A DNA stretch of 64,000 nt, from the NCBI RefSeq assembly GCF_000820765.1, contig NZ_CCYH01000004.1:1-64000 (forward strand), written 5' to 3'. The first letter of the stretch is position 1. Every line of letters begins with the position of its first letter. Below, in pieces: positions 24,531 through 33,451 of the stretch. Source of the stretch: Candidatus Soleaferrea massiliensis AP7. GTDB taxonomy: Bacteria > Bacillota > Clostridia > Oscillospirales > Ruminococcaceae. The translations under genes and the position numbers were made by a program. The notes beneath the pieces were generated by a model. That model worked only from the letters and a program-made list of their open reading frames with translations, ran no database searches and was not told the origin of the DNA.

Positions 24531-25229
24531 TTGGAATCGGAACAGATGATAAGCAAAACCGGCGCTGATCCACGGTACAGAGAGCCTGCTCACAGGCGAA
24601 AACAGCGATTATTCAGTATCCCCAATATCATCGGGATCATTCTCTGCGTTCTGATGCTCCCCGGATTTCTCATTTCCATGACGCTGTTTATCGGCTCATT
24701 GATCCATCCGGGCGTCCCGCCAAGCTGCTTTGGCTACACGCCGCTGATGGTGCAGTCGGGCAGTATGTCTCCTCTGTTTGACGAGGACGACCTTGTGCTG
24801 ATTCAGAACAGCGCCGATGATGCACTTTATGGAATAGGCGATATTATCTGCTTTCAAAGCGGAGACGCCTATGTGACCCACCGGATCAAGGAAATCACGG
24901 CGGACGAGAACGGGAACGCCGTTTATACCACGCAGGGCGACGCCAACAACACGCCGGACAAAGATGCGGTGCGCCCGGATCAGATCCTCGGCGTTTACAA
25001 AACGCATTTTAAGGGCATGGGCAGGGCGCTTCTGTTTATCCAAACGCCAGTCGGCATGATCGTCTGCGTGATGCTGCCCATCTTCCTTGTATTCCTGCTT
25101 TTCACCGTGCCGCCTCGGATTGCGGCTCGCAAAAAGCGGAAACACATGACTGCCCGCCGTATTCCGAGAGATTTCACGGATGGAAACGGTATGGGCAGCA
25201 CCCCGGAAGGGCGCAATGAAATTCGGTAA
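24531..25229 (+). CDS. sipW: SipW-type signal peptidase, first gene of the fibre operon
   Basis: An S26B (ER/archaeal type) signal peptidase with a Ser-His pair: serine in VQSGSMSPLFDEDDLVLI, histidine in DAYVTHRIKEI, and the conserved GDANNTPDKDAV. A membrane helix precedes the catalytic part and another (VGMIVCVMLPIFLVFLLFTV) follows, then a basic tail. The start is uncertain: TTG 24531 is 12 nt from AAGGAGG, whereas ATG 24546 is 27 nt away; the open frame extends upstream through the switch but without a usable start site. In Bacillus, SipW processes TasA and TapA; here the substrates are probably the following SipW-type signal proteins. Confidence 0.9.
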   Translation: MESEQMISKTGADPRYREPAHRRKQRLFSIPNIIGIILCVLMLPGFLISMTLFIGSLIHPGVPPSCFGYTPLMVQSGSMSPLFDEDDLVLIQNSADDALYGIGDIICFQSGDAYVTHRIKEITADENGNAVYTTQGDANNTPDKDAVRPDQILGVYKTHFKGMGRALLFIQTPVGMIVCVMLPIFLVFLLFTVPPRIAARKKRKHMTARRIPRDFTDGNGMGSTPEGRNEIR

Positions 25230-25294
25230 TAACCAGGTCGGCCACACGGCTTCGGGGATTACATATATCAAAAATTTTACAGGAGGTCTTACAA

Positions 25295-25897
25295 ATGGCT
25301 AAGACAAAAAACAATCGTTTTCTCAAAGTCGCCGGTCTGATGCTGGGCGTCACCATGCTCGCCACCTGTGTTCTCTCTGGGACTATGGCAAAGTACACCT
25401 CCACCGGCACCGCTAACTCCGTTACTGCAAATGCCGGTAAGTGGAGCATTACTGTTGACGGAGAGGAATTGGAAGAAACCATGAATCTCAGCATTGCCGA
25501 TATGACAATCACCGCTGATGAAGCTGTTGCCGGTGGCACTGCGTATGCTGGCACGGCTCCTGTTCCGGGCACTTACGGCTATAAGGCCATCGAAATCAAG
25601 AACGAGAGCGTTGTTGACGCAGAGGTTTCCGTTTCGGCTACCGGCGCCACCAATACTGACTCTTCGATTACCGTTGGTTTCGTGAAGTCCATTCCGGATG
25701 GCGACGCTATCACGAGCGAAGATCTGAGCAGCACGCCTTTGAAGATCAATGCCGGTCAGACCGAAACCATCTACATCGCTTACAACTGGGAATTTGAAGG
25801 ACAGGATGATGCTGACACGACTCTCGGTAAAGACACGGGCGCTATCAACTTCGGTTCCATCACTGTTACCGCAACTCAGGCTCAACTGGCTCACTAA
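25295..25897 (+). CDS. TasA/CalY-like SipW-dependent secreted protein
   Basis: A 200-residue protein with a SipW-class signal peptide (FLKVAGLMLGVTMLATCVLSG then TMAKYTSTGTA) followed by a Thr/Ala-rich beta-sandwich region typical of camelysin/TasA proteins (IEIKNESVVDAEVSVSATG). ACAGGAGG gives it the strongest ribosome binding site of the operon and a structured 3' region follows, so it is probably the major subunit. TasA-type proteins polymerize into extracellular fibres (family knowledge); polymerization here is inferred. Confidence 0.88.
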   Translation: MAKTKNNRFLKVAGLMLGVTMLATCVLSGTMAKYTSTGTANSVTANAGKWSITVDGEELEETMNLSIADMTITADEAVAGGTAYAGTAPVPGTYGYKAIEIKNESVVDAEVSVSATGATNTDSSITVGFVKSIPDGDAITSEDLSSTPLKINAGQTETIYIAYNWEFEGQDDADTTLGKDTGAINFGSITVTATQAQLAH

Positions 25898-26110
25898 GAT
25901 ATTCTCTCAACCGTAAGCAGACGGCCTCAGACTTGCCGCCTGTGGTTGACCCAACTATGGACGGACAGCCTTAGATGTGGCGCTGGGGCTGTCTGCTATG
26001 GTTGAACCAAGCATTTAAACCTTTAACGGTACGGCTTGCTGTGCGAAGCAGCCGGCAGGCCGTATCCTTAAGGGCTTAAATCAAGCAATCAAGGAAACGA
26101 GGAATGCAGT
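25898..26110 (+). promoter_or_regulatory. Structured intergenic region after the major subunit gene
   Basis: It contains several stem-loops, including GGACAGCC/GGCTGTCT and TACGGC.TGCTG/CAGC...GCCGTA, but no T-rich tail. Such structures usually stabilize or segment an operon mRNA so that the first product is made in excess; this role is inferred. Confidence 0.45.
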
Positions 26111-26851
26111 ATGGAAATATGTGAAAGTACAGAACGCAGAAACCGTCCCTTCTTTTCTTGCCTTGCCGCCTCCCTGTCGATCCTGCTGGGGCTGAGCGTC
26201 TTTCTCGCCTCTCCCCATGTGGGTACGGCAAAAGCCGACCCGGCTTCCGGGGACGAGGCGTTTTTGATTGTGCAGGATTCGGACGGAAAACGCTGGACGG
26301 AGCTTGACGGGCTGAATGTGTTTGCAAATGCGCAGTTCGACGGGAAGTCCATCGTCGTGCCCGGCAGCGAGGGTAATTACACCTTCACCGTGGAGAACAC
26401 CGCCAACTTCCCATTGAAGTACGAGATCAGCTTCGGGGAGGAAAACGTGGACGGTGTTCCGCTGGAGTTCCGACTGAAAAGTGAGGATGGGTATCTCACC
26501 GAGGACTGGACGAGTGCGCCCGAACTTGCCGAAATTGAGGAAGAACTTGCCATTGACTCGAAAGCCGGATACACGCTGGAATGGCGCTGGATATTGAACG
26601 GCGATGACGAGCATGACACGGCGCTGGGCAGAAAAGCCGCCGAAACAGAGGTGCCGTATGTTCTGAAAGTAAGCTACGCCGCCGAACAGAACGGCGAGGA
26701 GGTCAACCCGCCGCAGCCGGGAAACCCGGATTCCCCGCAGACCGGCGACGACAGCAATCTGCCGCTTTGGATCGCCCTGATGGTCTGCTCCGGCACGGCG
26801 CTGCTTCTCACGATGGTTTTGCGTCGCAGAGACGAAAATGAGGCGGAATAA
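26111..26851 (+). CDS. Surface protein with SPQTG sorting signal
   Basis: A 246-residue exported protein: signal helix (ASLSILLGLSVFLASPHVGTAKA), a beta-rich extracellular part resembling the CalY/TasA fold (YTFTVENTANFPLKYEISFG), a proline linker, then SPQTGDD, a membrane helix and RRRDE. The C-terminus is a sortase signal of the variant used by several Clostridia, so it may anchor the fibre to the wall, as TapA does functionally in Bacillus. No sortase gene is in the window. Confidence 0.82.
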   Translation: MEICESTERRNRPFFSCLAASLSILLGLSVFLASPHVGTAKADPASGDEAFLIVQDSDGKRWTELDGLNVFANAQFDGKSIVVPGSEGNYTFTVENTANFPLKYEISFGEENVDGVPLEFRLKSEDGYLTEDWTSAPELAEIEEELAIDSKAGYTLEWRWILNGDDEHDTALGRKAAETEVPYVLKVSYAAEQNGEEVNPPQPGNPDSPQTGDDSNLPLWIALMVCSGTALLLTMVLRRRDENEAE

Positions 26852-27365
26852 GGTGGCGGCAAGGTTTGGCCGGGCGGCTTCGGCCGTACTGGCGGCGCTG
26901 TTTCTCCTGATTGCGGCTCTGCTTTGTTACACGGCGGTCGCACGGGCGGCGGGAAATCCCCTCCCCACGGTTTTCGGCTGGGGCAACGCCGTGGTGCTGT
27001 CCGGCAGTATGGAGCCGGAACTTCCGGTAGGTTCGCTGCTTTTAATCCACCGGGAGGAAAGCTACGAAGTCGGAGAGATCGTCACCTATGAAGATGAAAA
27101 CGGGAGTCTTGTCACCCATCGGCTTGCGTCTTTGGCAAACGGAGAAGCAGTCACGAAGGGCGACGCAAACAACACGGAGGACGCCCCGTTTCCCGTATCG
27201 CAGATTTATGGAAAAGTACGGGCTGTGCTGCCCGGCGTCGGCGGCACGATCCTTTGGCTGAAGACGCCGCCGGGCATCTGCACGGTTCTGCTGATCGGAG
27301 CAGTCCTGCTCTTTGTTCCGGGAACTATCATTAGAAAGGTGGGCAAAACGCATGACAGATCATAA
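26838..27365 (+). CDS. Second SipW-type signal peptidase
   Basis: A 175-residue S26B peptidase with serine in VVLSGSMEPELPVGSLLLI, histidine in GSLVTHRLASL and GDANNTEDAPFPV, between two membrane helices. It overlaps the preceding gene by 14 bp and is close to the usual SipW length, unlike the longer first peptidase. Two such enzymes in one operon may split the substrates between them. Confidence 0.9.
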   Translation: MRRNKVAARFGRAASAVLAALFLLIAALLCYTAVARAAGNPLPTVFGWGNAVVLSGSMEPELPVGSLLLIHREESYEVGEIVTYEDENGSLVTHRLASLANGEAVTKGDANNTEDAPFPVSQIYGKVRAVLPGVGGTILWLKTPPGICTVLLIGAVLLFVPGTIIRKVGKTHDRS

Positions 27366-28212
27366 CGACAGACCGATGATCCTGTTGCCGAAGCCGGACA
27401 CGGTACAGCCGGTTCTTGGGTGGAGCTATCGGGCAAAGCATTTGAAAAAGCGCAGAGGGAGAAAACTGTTCCGGCTGGGCGTATCCTGCCTGTCCATGCT
27501 GGTAATCACGGCTCTGCTGTCGGTGGGCGGCACATTCTCGAAATATACCACATCCGGCGGCACGGAGGAGGCTCTTTCTATTCAAACGGGAACATTTGCC
27601 AGTTCTGGAGAAGATATTACGGACACTGTAAGAACCAACAAGATGACCTATGGGTTGGCCGACACGGATGTCGTTGTTGCGGCTTTTACGATTAGAAACA
27701 GCAAAGCCGGAAAGACCTCCGTCGTTGATTTGAATGTGGATGTGAATTTGATAGGATTGAGTGGTCAATATACGGCACAGGCGCAATTTAGTGGTAGCAC
27801 TCTTGAATTTCAGACCGAAGAAATGGCAAAGAATGCAAAGTTTGTTTCTGCACTGAAATCCTCACTGAAGGTAGGCACTCTTGAAGATGGTGTTTTTACT
27901 CCGCTGGAGCAACAACCAACACCGACTGCAATTACATATTCTGAGGATAATAGCCTTGAGAATCCCGAATATGGTATAATGCCTGCGGCATTTACTCCGT
28001 TTCCTTTTGTTGCGGATTGTAGCAACCATTGGAATAATGCCTTCACGATTCTCAGTACTGACAGCCGAACCTATGTTGGCATCATTATAATTGACACAAA
28101 CATTACAGATGTGGAATATGGCAAACTTACATATACAGGCCCGGATCTCCTGCTCAATGCTGGTAATCAAAATCTTGTAGTGACTGTCAATCAAGCTCGG
28201 CTGGGAGACTAA
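27352..28212 (+). CDS. SipW-signal secreted protein
   Basis: A 286-residue protein with an unusually long basic N-terminus before a SipW-type signal (FRLGVSCLSMLVITALLSVGGTFSKYTTSGG). The mature part is beta-rich (VVVAAFTIRNSKAGKTSVVDLNVDVNL) and ends in LVVTVNQARLGD, a common terminal strand of TasA-like domains. Start ATG 27352 has AAAGGTGG upstream and overlaps the second peptidase. It is likely a minor or tip subunit (inference). Codon use becomes more AT-rich from here on. Confidence 0.8.
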   Translation: MTDHNDRPMILLPKPDTVQPVLGWSYRAKHLKKRRGRKLFRLGVSCLSMLVITALLSVGGTFSKYTTSGGTEEALSIQTGTFASSGEDITDTVRTNKMTYGLADTDVVVAAFTIRNSKAGKTSVVDLNVDVNLIGLSGQYTAQAQFSGSTLEFQTEEMAKNAKFVSALKSSLKVGTLEDGVFTPLEQQPTPTAITYSEDNSLENPEYGIMPAAFTPFPFVADCSNHWNNAFTILSTDSRTYVGIIIIDTNITDVEYGKLTYTGPDLLLNAGNQNLVVTVNQARLGD

Positions 28213-28224
28213 GGAGGCGCTCAT

Positions 28225-28854
28225 ATGAAAAAGATATTTGAAAATCGAAAGATACTTTGTGTAGCTCCTTCCCTTCTGTTAATAGCAGTTTTATTAGTTC
28301 CTGTTAGCTTAACTGTGGCAAAATACAGCGAGCCGTATAGATACACGGCAAGTGTAACTATTACCGGCTTGAGAGCCGGTGATGAGCCGATATCCGGTGG
28401 TGATAATACCCCCGGTATCGTAGATGAAATGCCGAACACAGTCTATCAGGTGCAGCCCGGCGATACGCTTTCCGCTATTGCAGAAAAGTTCCACACAACC
28501 GTGGAGGCGTTGGCTGCGTACAACCAGTTAGACGACGCCAATGCGATCCAAGCCGGTATCATCCTGCGCATCCCTCCGGCAGGTTATGTTATTCCTGAGA
28601 CAGATGCAGATGAAACAGAAGAAACAAGTTCTTCGGAACCGGCGACAGAAACCGATACGACCGAAACGACATCACCTTCCGAGACTCCGAATTCCACAGA
28701 ACCGGATATTTCCGCTGATTCTGCTTCTTCCTCCGAGCCGACGCCGGAAAGCGAGCCGAGTACGGAGGCCGTTGAAACATCTGGTTCGGCTGAATCCGAA
28801 TCGTCTGACGGCGATGCTTCAGCGGAAGAAGTAACGAATGACGGGACGGAGTGA
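28225..28854 (+). CDS. SipW-signal LysM protein with Ser/Thr/Glu-rich tail
   Basis: A 209-residue protein. The signal segment (LLIAVLLVPVSLTVAKYSEP) is SipW-like and is followed by a beta strand motif, then a LysM domain at about residues 73-115 (YQVQPGDTLSAIAEKFHTTVEALAAYNQLDDANAI in part) that binds peptidoglycan, then ~85 residues of acidic Ser/Thr/Glu/Pro sequence. It offers a non-covalent wall attachment for the fibre, complementing the SPQTG protein. AAGGAGG precedes ATG. Confidence 0.85.
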   Translation: MKKIFENRKILCVAPSLLLIAVLLVPVSLTVAKYSEPYRYTASVTITGLRAGDEPISGGDNTPGIVDEMPNTVYQVQPGDTLSAIAEKFHTTVEALAAYNQLDDANAIQAGIILRIPPAGYVIPETDADETEETSSSEPATETDTTETTSPSETPNSTEPDISADSASSSEPTPESEPSTEAVETSGSAESESSDGDASAEEVTNDGTE

Positions 28855-29125
28855 ACAAAGGAAATTGGGAGTAGTGCTCTTTATAACAGGTCTGGCAGTA
28901 GGCGGGGCGGTTTCGTTCTTCCTTGCTGCGGCATTATCGGCACGGCGTGTTTCGCAATATGAGGTGATTACTGCAAAGCTGCGCCAACAGAATAAACGAC
29001 TTGCGGATTCCCTGCCGGAGAAAACCCTGAAAAGCATTAACGGTTCTGATCACTGCGTATGCTGCGGCGATCCGGTTCCAGAAGGCAATATGGTCTGCAC
29101 CAACTGCCTGAGAGAAAAGCTGTGA
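28838..29125 (+). CDS. Small membrane protein with zinc ribbon
   Basis: A 95-residue protein with one N-terminal membrane helix (LGVVLFITGLAVGGAVSFFLAAAL), a short coiled segment and a C-terminal CVCCGDPVPEGNMVCTNC ribbon. It overlaps the LysM gene by 17 bp and is the last gene before the terminator. Function is unknown; it may be an assembly or regulatory factor on the cytoplasmic side. Confidence 0.75.
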   Translation: MTGRSEQRKLGVVLFITGLAVGGAVSFFLAAALSARRVSQYEVITAKLRQQNKRLADSLPEKTLKSINGSDHCVCCGDPVPEGNMVCTNCLREKL

Positions 29126-29162
29126 TCCACAGCCTGCTTAATTAAGCTTTTTCCCTTTTTTC

Positions 29163-29206
29163 GGCGGTACTCACTTTAGTGCGAAGGTGAGTACCGCATT
29201 TTTTGT
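29163..29206 (+). terminator. Terminator of the SipW operon
   Basis: GCGGTACTCAC and GTGAGTACCGC form a stem with a 10-12-nt loop, followed by ATTTTTTG. Confidence 0.9.
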
Positions 29207-29236
29207 GCAGACGCTGAAATGAAATTGATCAAATAT

Positions 29237-29280
29237 GAAAAACGACATCCCCGCTTTATTGCTGAAACGGGAATGTCGTT
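29237..29280 (-). terminator. Terminator after tnpV
   Basis: On the minus strand AACGACATTCCCG pairs with CGGGGATGTCGTT and runs into TTTTTC, right after the tnpV stop. Confidence 0.85.
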
Positions 29281-29284
29281 CCTT

Positions 29285-29659
29285 TTATCTGTAAATCAGT
29301 TCCTTGTTGACGATCTCGGTCGCTCTGTTTCGGATGTTGTTCATCCGCCCGACCCACATCAGTTGATCCTGCGCTTTGAGTTCTTCCGTTACGCCCTCAC
29401 GCTCTGCCATCTGTTTTACCAGCCGAGAGAACATTTCCTCCGCCTGCCGGTCGATGTCGGCAAGATAGCAGTTCAGCTTACAGGCGGTGAGCAAATTGTA
29501 GTATAGAATGCGATGATGTTCTTTCAGATACCGCCTGTGTCGCTGCCCCCAAATGCCTATGGGCTGTTTCTCCTCGGCGGGCAATGTCAGGCAAGGCAGC
29601 AGGTAATCTCCATGTCGTTCGTATTTTCCGCCCATCTGCTCAAATAAACTCTTTTCCAT
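29285..29659 (-). CDS. tnpV: TnpV-family transposon protein
   Basis: A 124-residue helical protein with the family pattern IGIWGQRHRRYLKEHHRI, then LNCYLADIDRQAEEMF and MNNIRNRATEIV. TnpV is a constant accessory of Tn4451-type elements, of unknown function. Its position after the fibre operon marks the far end of the element. The start overlaps the end of the next upstream small gene. Confidence 0.88.
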   Translation of the reverse strand: MEKSLFEQMGGKYERHGDYLLPCLTLPAEEKQPIGIWGQRHRRYLKEHHRILYYNLLTACKLNCYLADIDRQAEEMFSRLVKQMAEREGVTEELKAQDQLMWVGRMNNIRNRATEIVNKELIYR

Positions 29660-29847
29660 TACGAAACCTCCTTGTAATTCACCTTGAATTTCTTGATCGG
29701 CGCATTGGCAATCTTTATGAGAATATCGTCAACGGCGTCCGTGTATCTTCCGTCTGCAATCAGCTTGTTCCGCAGATTGTTCAGGCTGTCAATGACGATT
29801 CTCCGTTCTTGCTCGTCCAATGCTATGTAGTATTTTGGCTCCCGCAT
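29659..29847 (-). CDS. Small transposon protein upstream of tnpV
   Basis: A 62-residue basic protein (YYIALDEQERRIVIDSLNNLRNKLIADGRYTDAVDDILIKI) overlapping tnpV by one base, preceded by GGAGGGCAGAAGAA. Small proteins of this kind accompany TnpV in related elements; I know of no function. Confidence 0.7.
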   Translation of the reverse strand: MREPKYYIALDEQERRIVIDSLNNLRNKLIADGRYTDAVDDILIKIANAPIKKFKVNYKEVS

Positions 29848-29923
29848 TTCTTCTGCCCTCCTTCGCCCTTATTGTAGCAAAGAGATTTCCATTTGACGAA
29901 TGTGCGGATTTGAGTACCTGATA

Positions 29924-29970
29924 GACAGAAAGGCAGCGCAGAAAGCATTTTCGCTCTCTGCGCTGCCCTT
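29924..29970 (-). terminator. clpB terminator
   Basis: On the minus strand GGCAGCGCAGA and TCTGCGCTGCC form a stem followed by TTTCTGTC, about 90 nt past the clpB stop. It places the end of the mobile element to its left. Confidence 0.7.
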
Positions 29971-30059
29971 TGCCTTTGCTAATGCCGATTCGGTTGATTA
30001 AACTGTTGGATTCAAATTACTGCCTTATCTGGCGTTTTCAAAACAGGCTCCCTTTTTTA

Positions 30060-32660
30060 TCATTCATGAACAACAAGCTTCTTCCCATCGTAATCCACAA
30101 CCAGCGCCGTACGCGGCTTGAGATCCGATGCGATGATCATCCGCGCGATCAGCGTCTCAACATGGCTCTGTACATAGCGCTTGAGCGGCCGCGCGCCGTA
30201 AACAGGATCATAGCCCTGGTCAACAATGAAATTCTTGGCCTTTTCGGTCAGCTCAACCTTGAGCTGCTTCTGATCCAGCCGCCGCTGCAGATCGGCCATC
30301 ACCAGATCGACAATCCGGTAAATCTCATCCCGCGTCAGCGGCTTGTAGAACACAATGTCGTCCAGCCTGTTTAAAAATTCCGGCCGAAATTGACTCTTGA
30401 GCAGGGAACTGACCTGCTCCTTCGCCTCATCGCTGATCTGTCCCTCCGAATCGATGCCCTCCAAAATAAACTGCGAACCGAGATTCGAGGTCAGAATGAT
30501 GATCGTGTTCTTGAAATCCACCGTGCGTCCCTGCGAATCGGTGATGCGCCCGTCGTCCAGCACCTGCAGAAGGATGTTGAACACATCCGGATGCGCCTTT
30601 TCAACCTCATCGAACAGCACCACGCTGTATGGGCGGCGGCGCACCGCTTCGGTCAGCTGTCCGCCCTCCTCGTAGCCGACATATCCCGGAGGCGCTCCAA
30701 TCAGCCGCGATACGCTGTACTTCTCCATATATTCCGTCATGTCAATGCGCACCATGTTGTGCTCGTCGTCGAACAGCGATTCGGCCAGCGCCTTCGCAAG
30801 CTCGGTTTTGCCGACGCCGGTCGGGCCTAAGAACAGAAACGATCCGATCGGACGGTTCGGGTCCTTGATGCCCGCACGGGAACGCAGAATCGCGTCGGTT
30901 ACCTTCTCGACCGCCTCATCCTGGCCGATCACGCGTTCATGCAGGATGTCTCCAAGCTTCAGCAGCTTTTCGCGTTCGCCCTCCATCAGCTTGGCGACCG
31001 GGATGCCGGTCCACCGGCCGACAATCCGCGCGATCTGCTCCTCCGTGACCCGGTCGCGCAGCAGCGTGTTCGCGCTCTGGTTGAGTTCGGCCAGCTTCTC
31101 TTCTTCCTCCAGCTCTTTGGTGAGCTGCGGCAGCCTGCCGTATTTCAGTTCAGCGGCGCGGTTGAGGTCATACTGCTGCTCGGCCTTCTCGATTTCGGCG
31201 TTGACCTGCTCAAGCTCCTCGCGCAGCTTCTGCACCTTGGAGATCGCGTCCTTCTCGTTCGCCCATTTGGCCTTCATCTCCTTGAACTGCTCGCGCTGCT
31301 CGGCCAGCTCCTTCTGGATCTCTTTGAGATGCTCCTTCGACAGCGTGTCGGTCTCCTTCTTGAGCGCCGCTTCCTCGATCTCATACTGCATGATCTTGCG
31401 GGAGATCTCATCCAGCTCGGTCGGCATCGAGTCCATTTCGGTGCGGACCATCGCGCACGCCTCGTCAACCAGGTCGATCGCATTATCCGGCAGGAACCGG
31501 TCGGAGATGTACCGGTGGGACAGCACCGCCGCCGCAATCAGCGCCTGATCCTGAATCTTGACGCCGTGAAACACCTCGTAGCGTTCCTTAAGCCCGCGCA
31601 GGATCGAGATGGAATCCTCCACCGTCGGCTCATCCACCATGACCGGCTGGAACCGGCGTTCCAAGGCCGCGTCCTTCTCGATATACTGATGATATTCGTC
31701 CAGCGTCGTCGCGCCGATGCAGTGCAGCTCGCCGCGCGCCAGCATCGGCTTGAGCAGGTTGCCGGCATCCATCGAGCCTTCGGTTTTACCCGCGCCGACA
31801 ATGGTATGCAGCTCGTCGATGAACAGGATAATGCGGCCCTCGCTCTTTTTGACCTCGTTTAAAACGGCCTTGAGCCGTTCCTCAAATTCGCCGCGGAACT
31901 TTGCGCCGGCAATCAGCGCGCCCATATCCAGGGAAAACAGCTTGCGGTCCTTGAGGTTATCCGGCACGTCGCCGCGTACAATCCTGCGGGCAAGCCCCTC
32001 GGCGATGGCGGTTTTGCCGACGCCCGGCTCGCCGATCAGCACCGGGTTGTTTTTGGTCTTCCTCGACAGGATGCGGATCACATTGCGGATTTCGCCGTCC
32101 CGTCCGATGACCGGGTCGAGCTTATGGCTGCGCGCCAGTTCCACCAGGTCCTGTCCGTATTTGGAGAGCGCGTCGTAGGTTTCCTCCGGTGTGTCGCTCG
32201 TCACCCGCGTATTGCCGCGCACGCTGGACAGCGCGGATAAAAAGCGGTTGGCGTCGATCGAAAAGCGCTTGAAGATTTCCCGCAGCTCATTGTTCGGATG
32301 GCCGATCAGGGAAAGCATGATGTGTTCCACCGAGATGTATTCATCCTTCATGCGCGCCGCCTGCTTTTCAGCGTCTGCCAGCACGGTGTCCACATCGCCC
32401 GAGATGTAGATCTTCCCGGCCTCACGGCCCGGGCCGCTGACCTGCGGCAGCTTGTTCACGGCTTCCTGCACCGCGGAAAGGACAGCGGATTCATCCACGT
32501 TCATCTTTTTGAGCAGCTGCGGGATCAGCCCGTTTTCCTGTGTCAGCAGCGCGGCCGCCAGATGCTGCTGTTCGATCTGCATATGGCCGTGCTCCAACGC
32601 GATATTCTGTGAAAGCTGGATGGCCTCCAGCGATTTTTGTGTGAATTTCTGTGTGTTCAT
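30060..32660 (-). CDS. clpB: ClpB protein disaggregase
   Basis: An 866-residue AAA+ unfoldase that rescues aggregated protein with DnaK. An N-terminal Clp repeat domain ([13 protein letters not shown]) is followed by NBD1 with Walker [10 protein letters not shown] and Walker B VLFIDELH-like [14 protein letters not shown], the coiled-coil M domain that separates ClpB from ClpA/ClpC, and NBD2 with [16 protein letters not shown] and a sensor region. TTAGGAGG precedes ATG 32660; an upstream in-frame ATG lacks a site. I see no CIRCE or CtsR box upstream. Confidence 0.96.
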   Translation of the reverse strand: MNTQKFTQKSLEAIQLSQNIALEHGHMQIEQQHLAAALLTQENGLIPQLLKKMNVDESAVLSAVQEAVNKLPQVSGPGREAGKIYISGDVDTVLADAEKQAARMKDEYISVEHIMLSLIGHPNNELREIFKRFSIDANRFLSALSSVRGNTRVTSDTPEETYDALSKYGQDLVELARSHKLDPVIGRDGEIRNVIRILSRKTKNNPVLIGEPGVGKTAIAEGLARRIVRGDVPDNLKDRKLFSLDMGALIAGAKFRGEFEERLKAVLNEVKKSEGRIILFIDELHTIVGAGKTEGSMDAGNLLKPMLARGELHCIGATTLDEYHQYIEKDAALERRFQPVMVDEPTVEDSISILRGLKERYEVFHGVKIQDQALIAAAVLSHRYISDRFLPDNAIDLVDEACAMVRTEMDSMPTELDEISRKIMQYEIEEAALKKETDTLSKEHLKEIQKELAEQREQFKEMKAKWANEKDAISKVQKLREELEQVNAEIEKAEQQYDLNRAAELKYGRLPQLTKELEEEEKLAELNQSANTLLRDRVTEEQIARIVGRWTGIPVAKLMEGEREKLLKLGDILHERVIGQDEAVEKVTDAILRSRAGIKDPNRPIGSFLFLGPTGVGKTELAKALAESLFDDEHNMVRIDMTEYMEKYSVSRLIGAPPGYVGYEEGGQLTEAVRRRPYSVVLFDEVEKAHPDVFNILLQVLDDGRITDSQGRTVDFKNTIIILTSNLGSQFILEGIDSEGQISDEAKEQVSSLLKSQFRPEFLNRLDDIVFYKPLTRDEIYRIVDLVMADLQRRLDQKQLKVELTEKAKNFIVDQGYDPVYGARPLKRYVQSHVETLIARMIIASDLKPRTALVVDYDGKKLVVHE

Positions 32661-32959
32661 AGCTGATGTCCTCCTAACATTCCAGTCTGAAGGCGATTCT
32701 GTTATAATGAAGAAGCCTCCAATGGTTAGTATAGGACTCAAGTGTGATAATATTGTGAATACACGGAAAGTTCATAGAAATAGACAATTTGCGGGTTTTT
32801 ACAATGGATTCATTCAGACAAATTTCTATAGAATATTTAAGATGGTGAAAACTATCGGTTATCTTGTACATAATCGGAGCTGTCGTTGAAAAAAATCGGA
32901 ATTTGTGTGTGACAATTCCGTGATGAAAACGTTTATGAAGTGAAGGGGGGCAAAGGAGA

Positions 32960-33451
32960 ATGGAACCCGATGCATTGGAGTCTATCTATCTGTCATACTA
33001 CCGTGAACTGTACCTCTATGCGCGTTCCCTGTGCGGTGACTGTGCGACCGCGGACGACCTGGTCAGCGAGACCTTTTTGAAAGCCCTCCTTTCCGCCGAA
33101 CTATCCGGCGATTCCATGAAGTTCTGGCTGTTCCGTGTCTGCAAAAACCTGTGGCTTGATGAGCTGCGAAAACAAAAACGCCACCCATCCTTTGCGCTGC
33201 ACGAACAGGAATCCTCATCGGAAGAAAGTGCTCTGCAGCAAATCCTGAAAACAGAACAGAATCAGCGTCTGTATGGTGCAATCCTGACGCTTCCGCAGCC
33301 ATACCGCGAGATTGTGGTGCTCCATTACTTTGGCCAAACCCCCCTGAATAAGGTGGCCGAGCTGTATGGAATTTCTCCGGGGAACGCGCGCACCCTGCTT
33401 TACCGTGCCAGAATCAAACTTAGAAACATCCTGAAAGAAGGCGGTGAATGA
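32960..33451 (+). CDS. ECF sigma factor
   Basis: A 163-residue sigma factor with region 2 (YYRELYLYARSLCGDCATADDLVSETFLKAL...FWLFRVCKNLWLDELRK in part) and region 4 (LPQPYREIVVLHYFGQTPLNKVAELYGISPGNARTLLYRARIKLR in part). AAAGGAG precedes the ATG. Its stop overlaps the anti-sigma gene start, the usual pairing. A sequence reading TGTGACAATTCC with CGTTTATG further on (32908-32938) could be its own promoter, but this is only suggestive. Confidence 0.92.
   Translation: MEPDALESIYLSYYRELYLYARSLCGDCATADDLVSETFLKALLSAELSGDSMKFWLFRVCKNLWLDELRKQKRHPSFALHEQESSSEESALQQILKTEQNQRLYGAILTLPQPYREIVVLHYFGQTPLNKVAELYGISPGNARTLLYRARIKLRNILKEGGE

Larger units (their letters stand above)
14250..29925. mobile_element. 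Tn4451/TnpX-type integrative mobilizable element
   Basis: The serine recombinase, TnpW, ParB-like, relaxase, MobC, ParR/ParM-like, VLP, DUF6076 and sigma-like genes form one end; TnpV and its small partner form the other. Between them lie a tyrosine recombinase, an invertible promoter and a SipW-type secretion and fibre operon. The ends are not resolved: the left end should lie between 14200 and 14335 and the right end between 29880 and 29929, because copy B and the clpB terminator lie outside. No convincing terminal repeat is visible, as expected for recombinases that need only a dinucleotide crossover. Confidence 0.8.

Noticed and set aside
32661..32959. CIRCE or CtsR control of clpB
   Set aside because: Neither the TTAGCACTC-N9-GAGTGCTAA repeat nor the CtsR heptad repeat is present.
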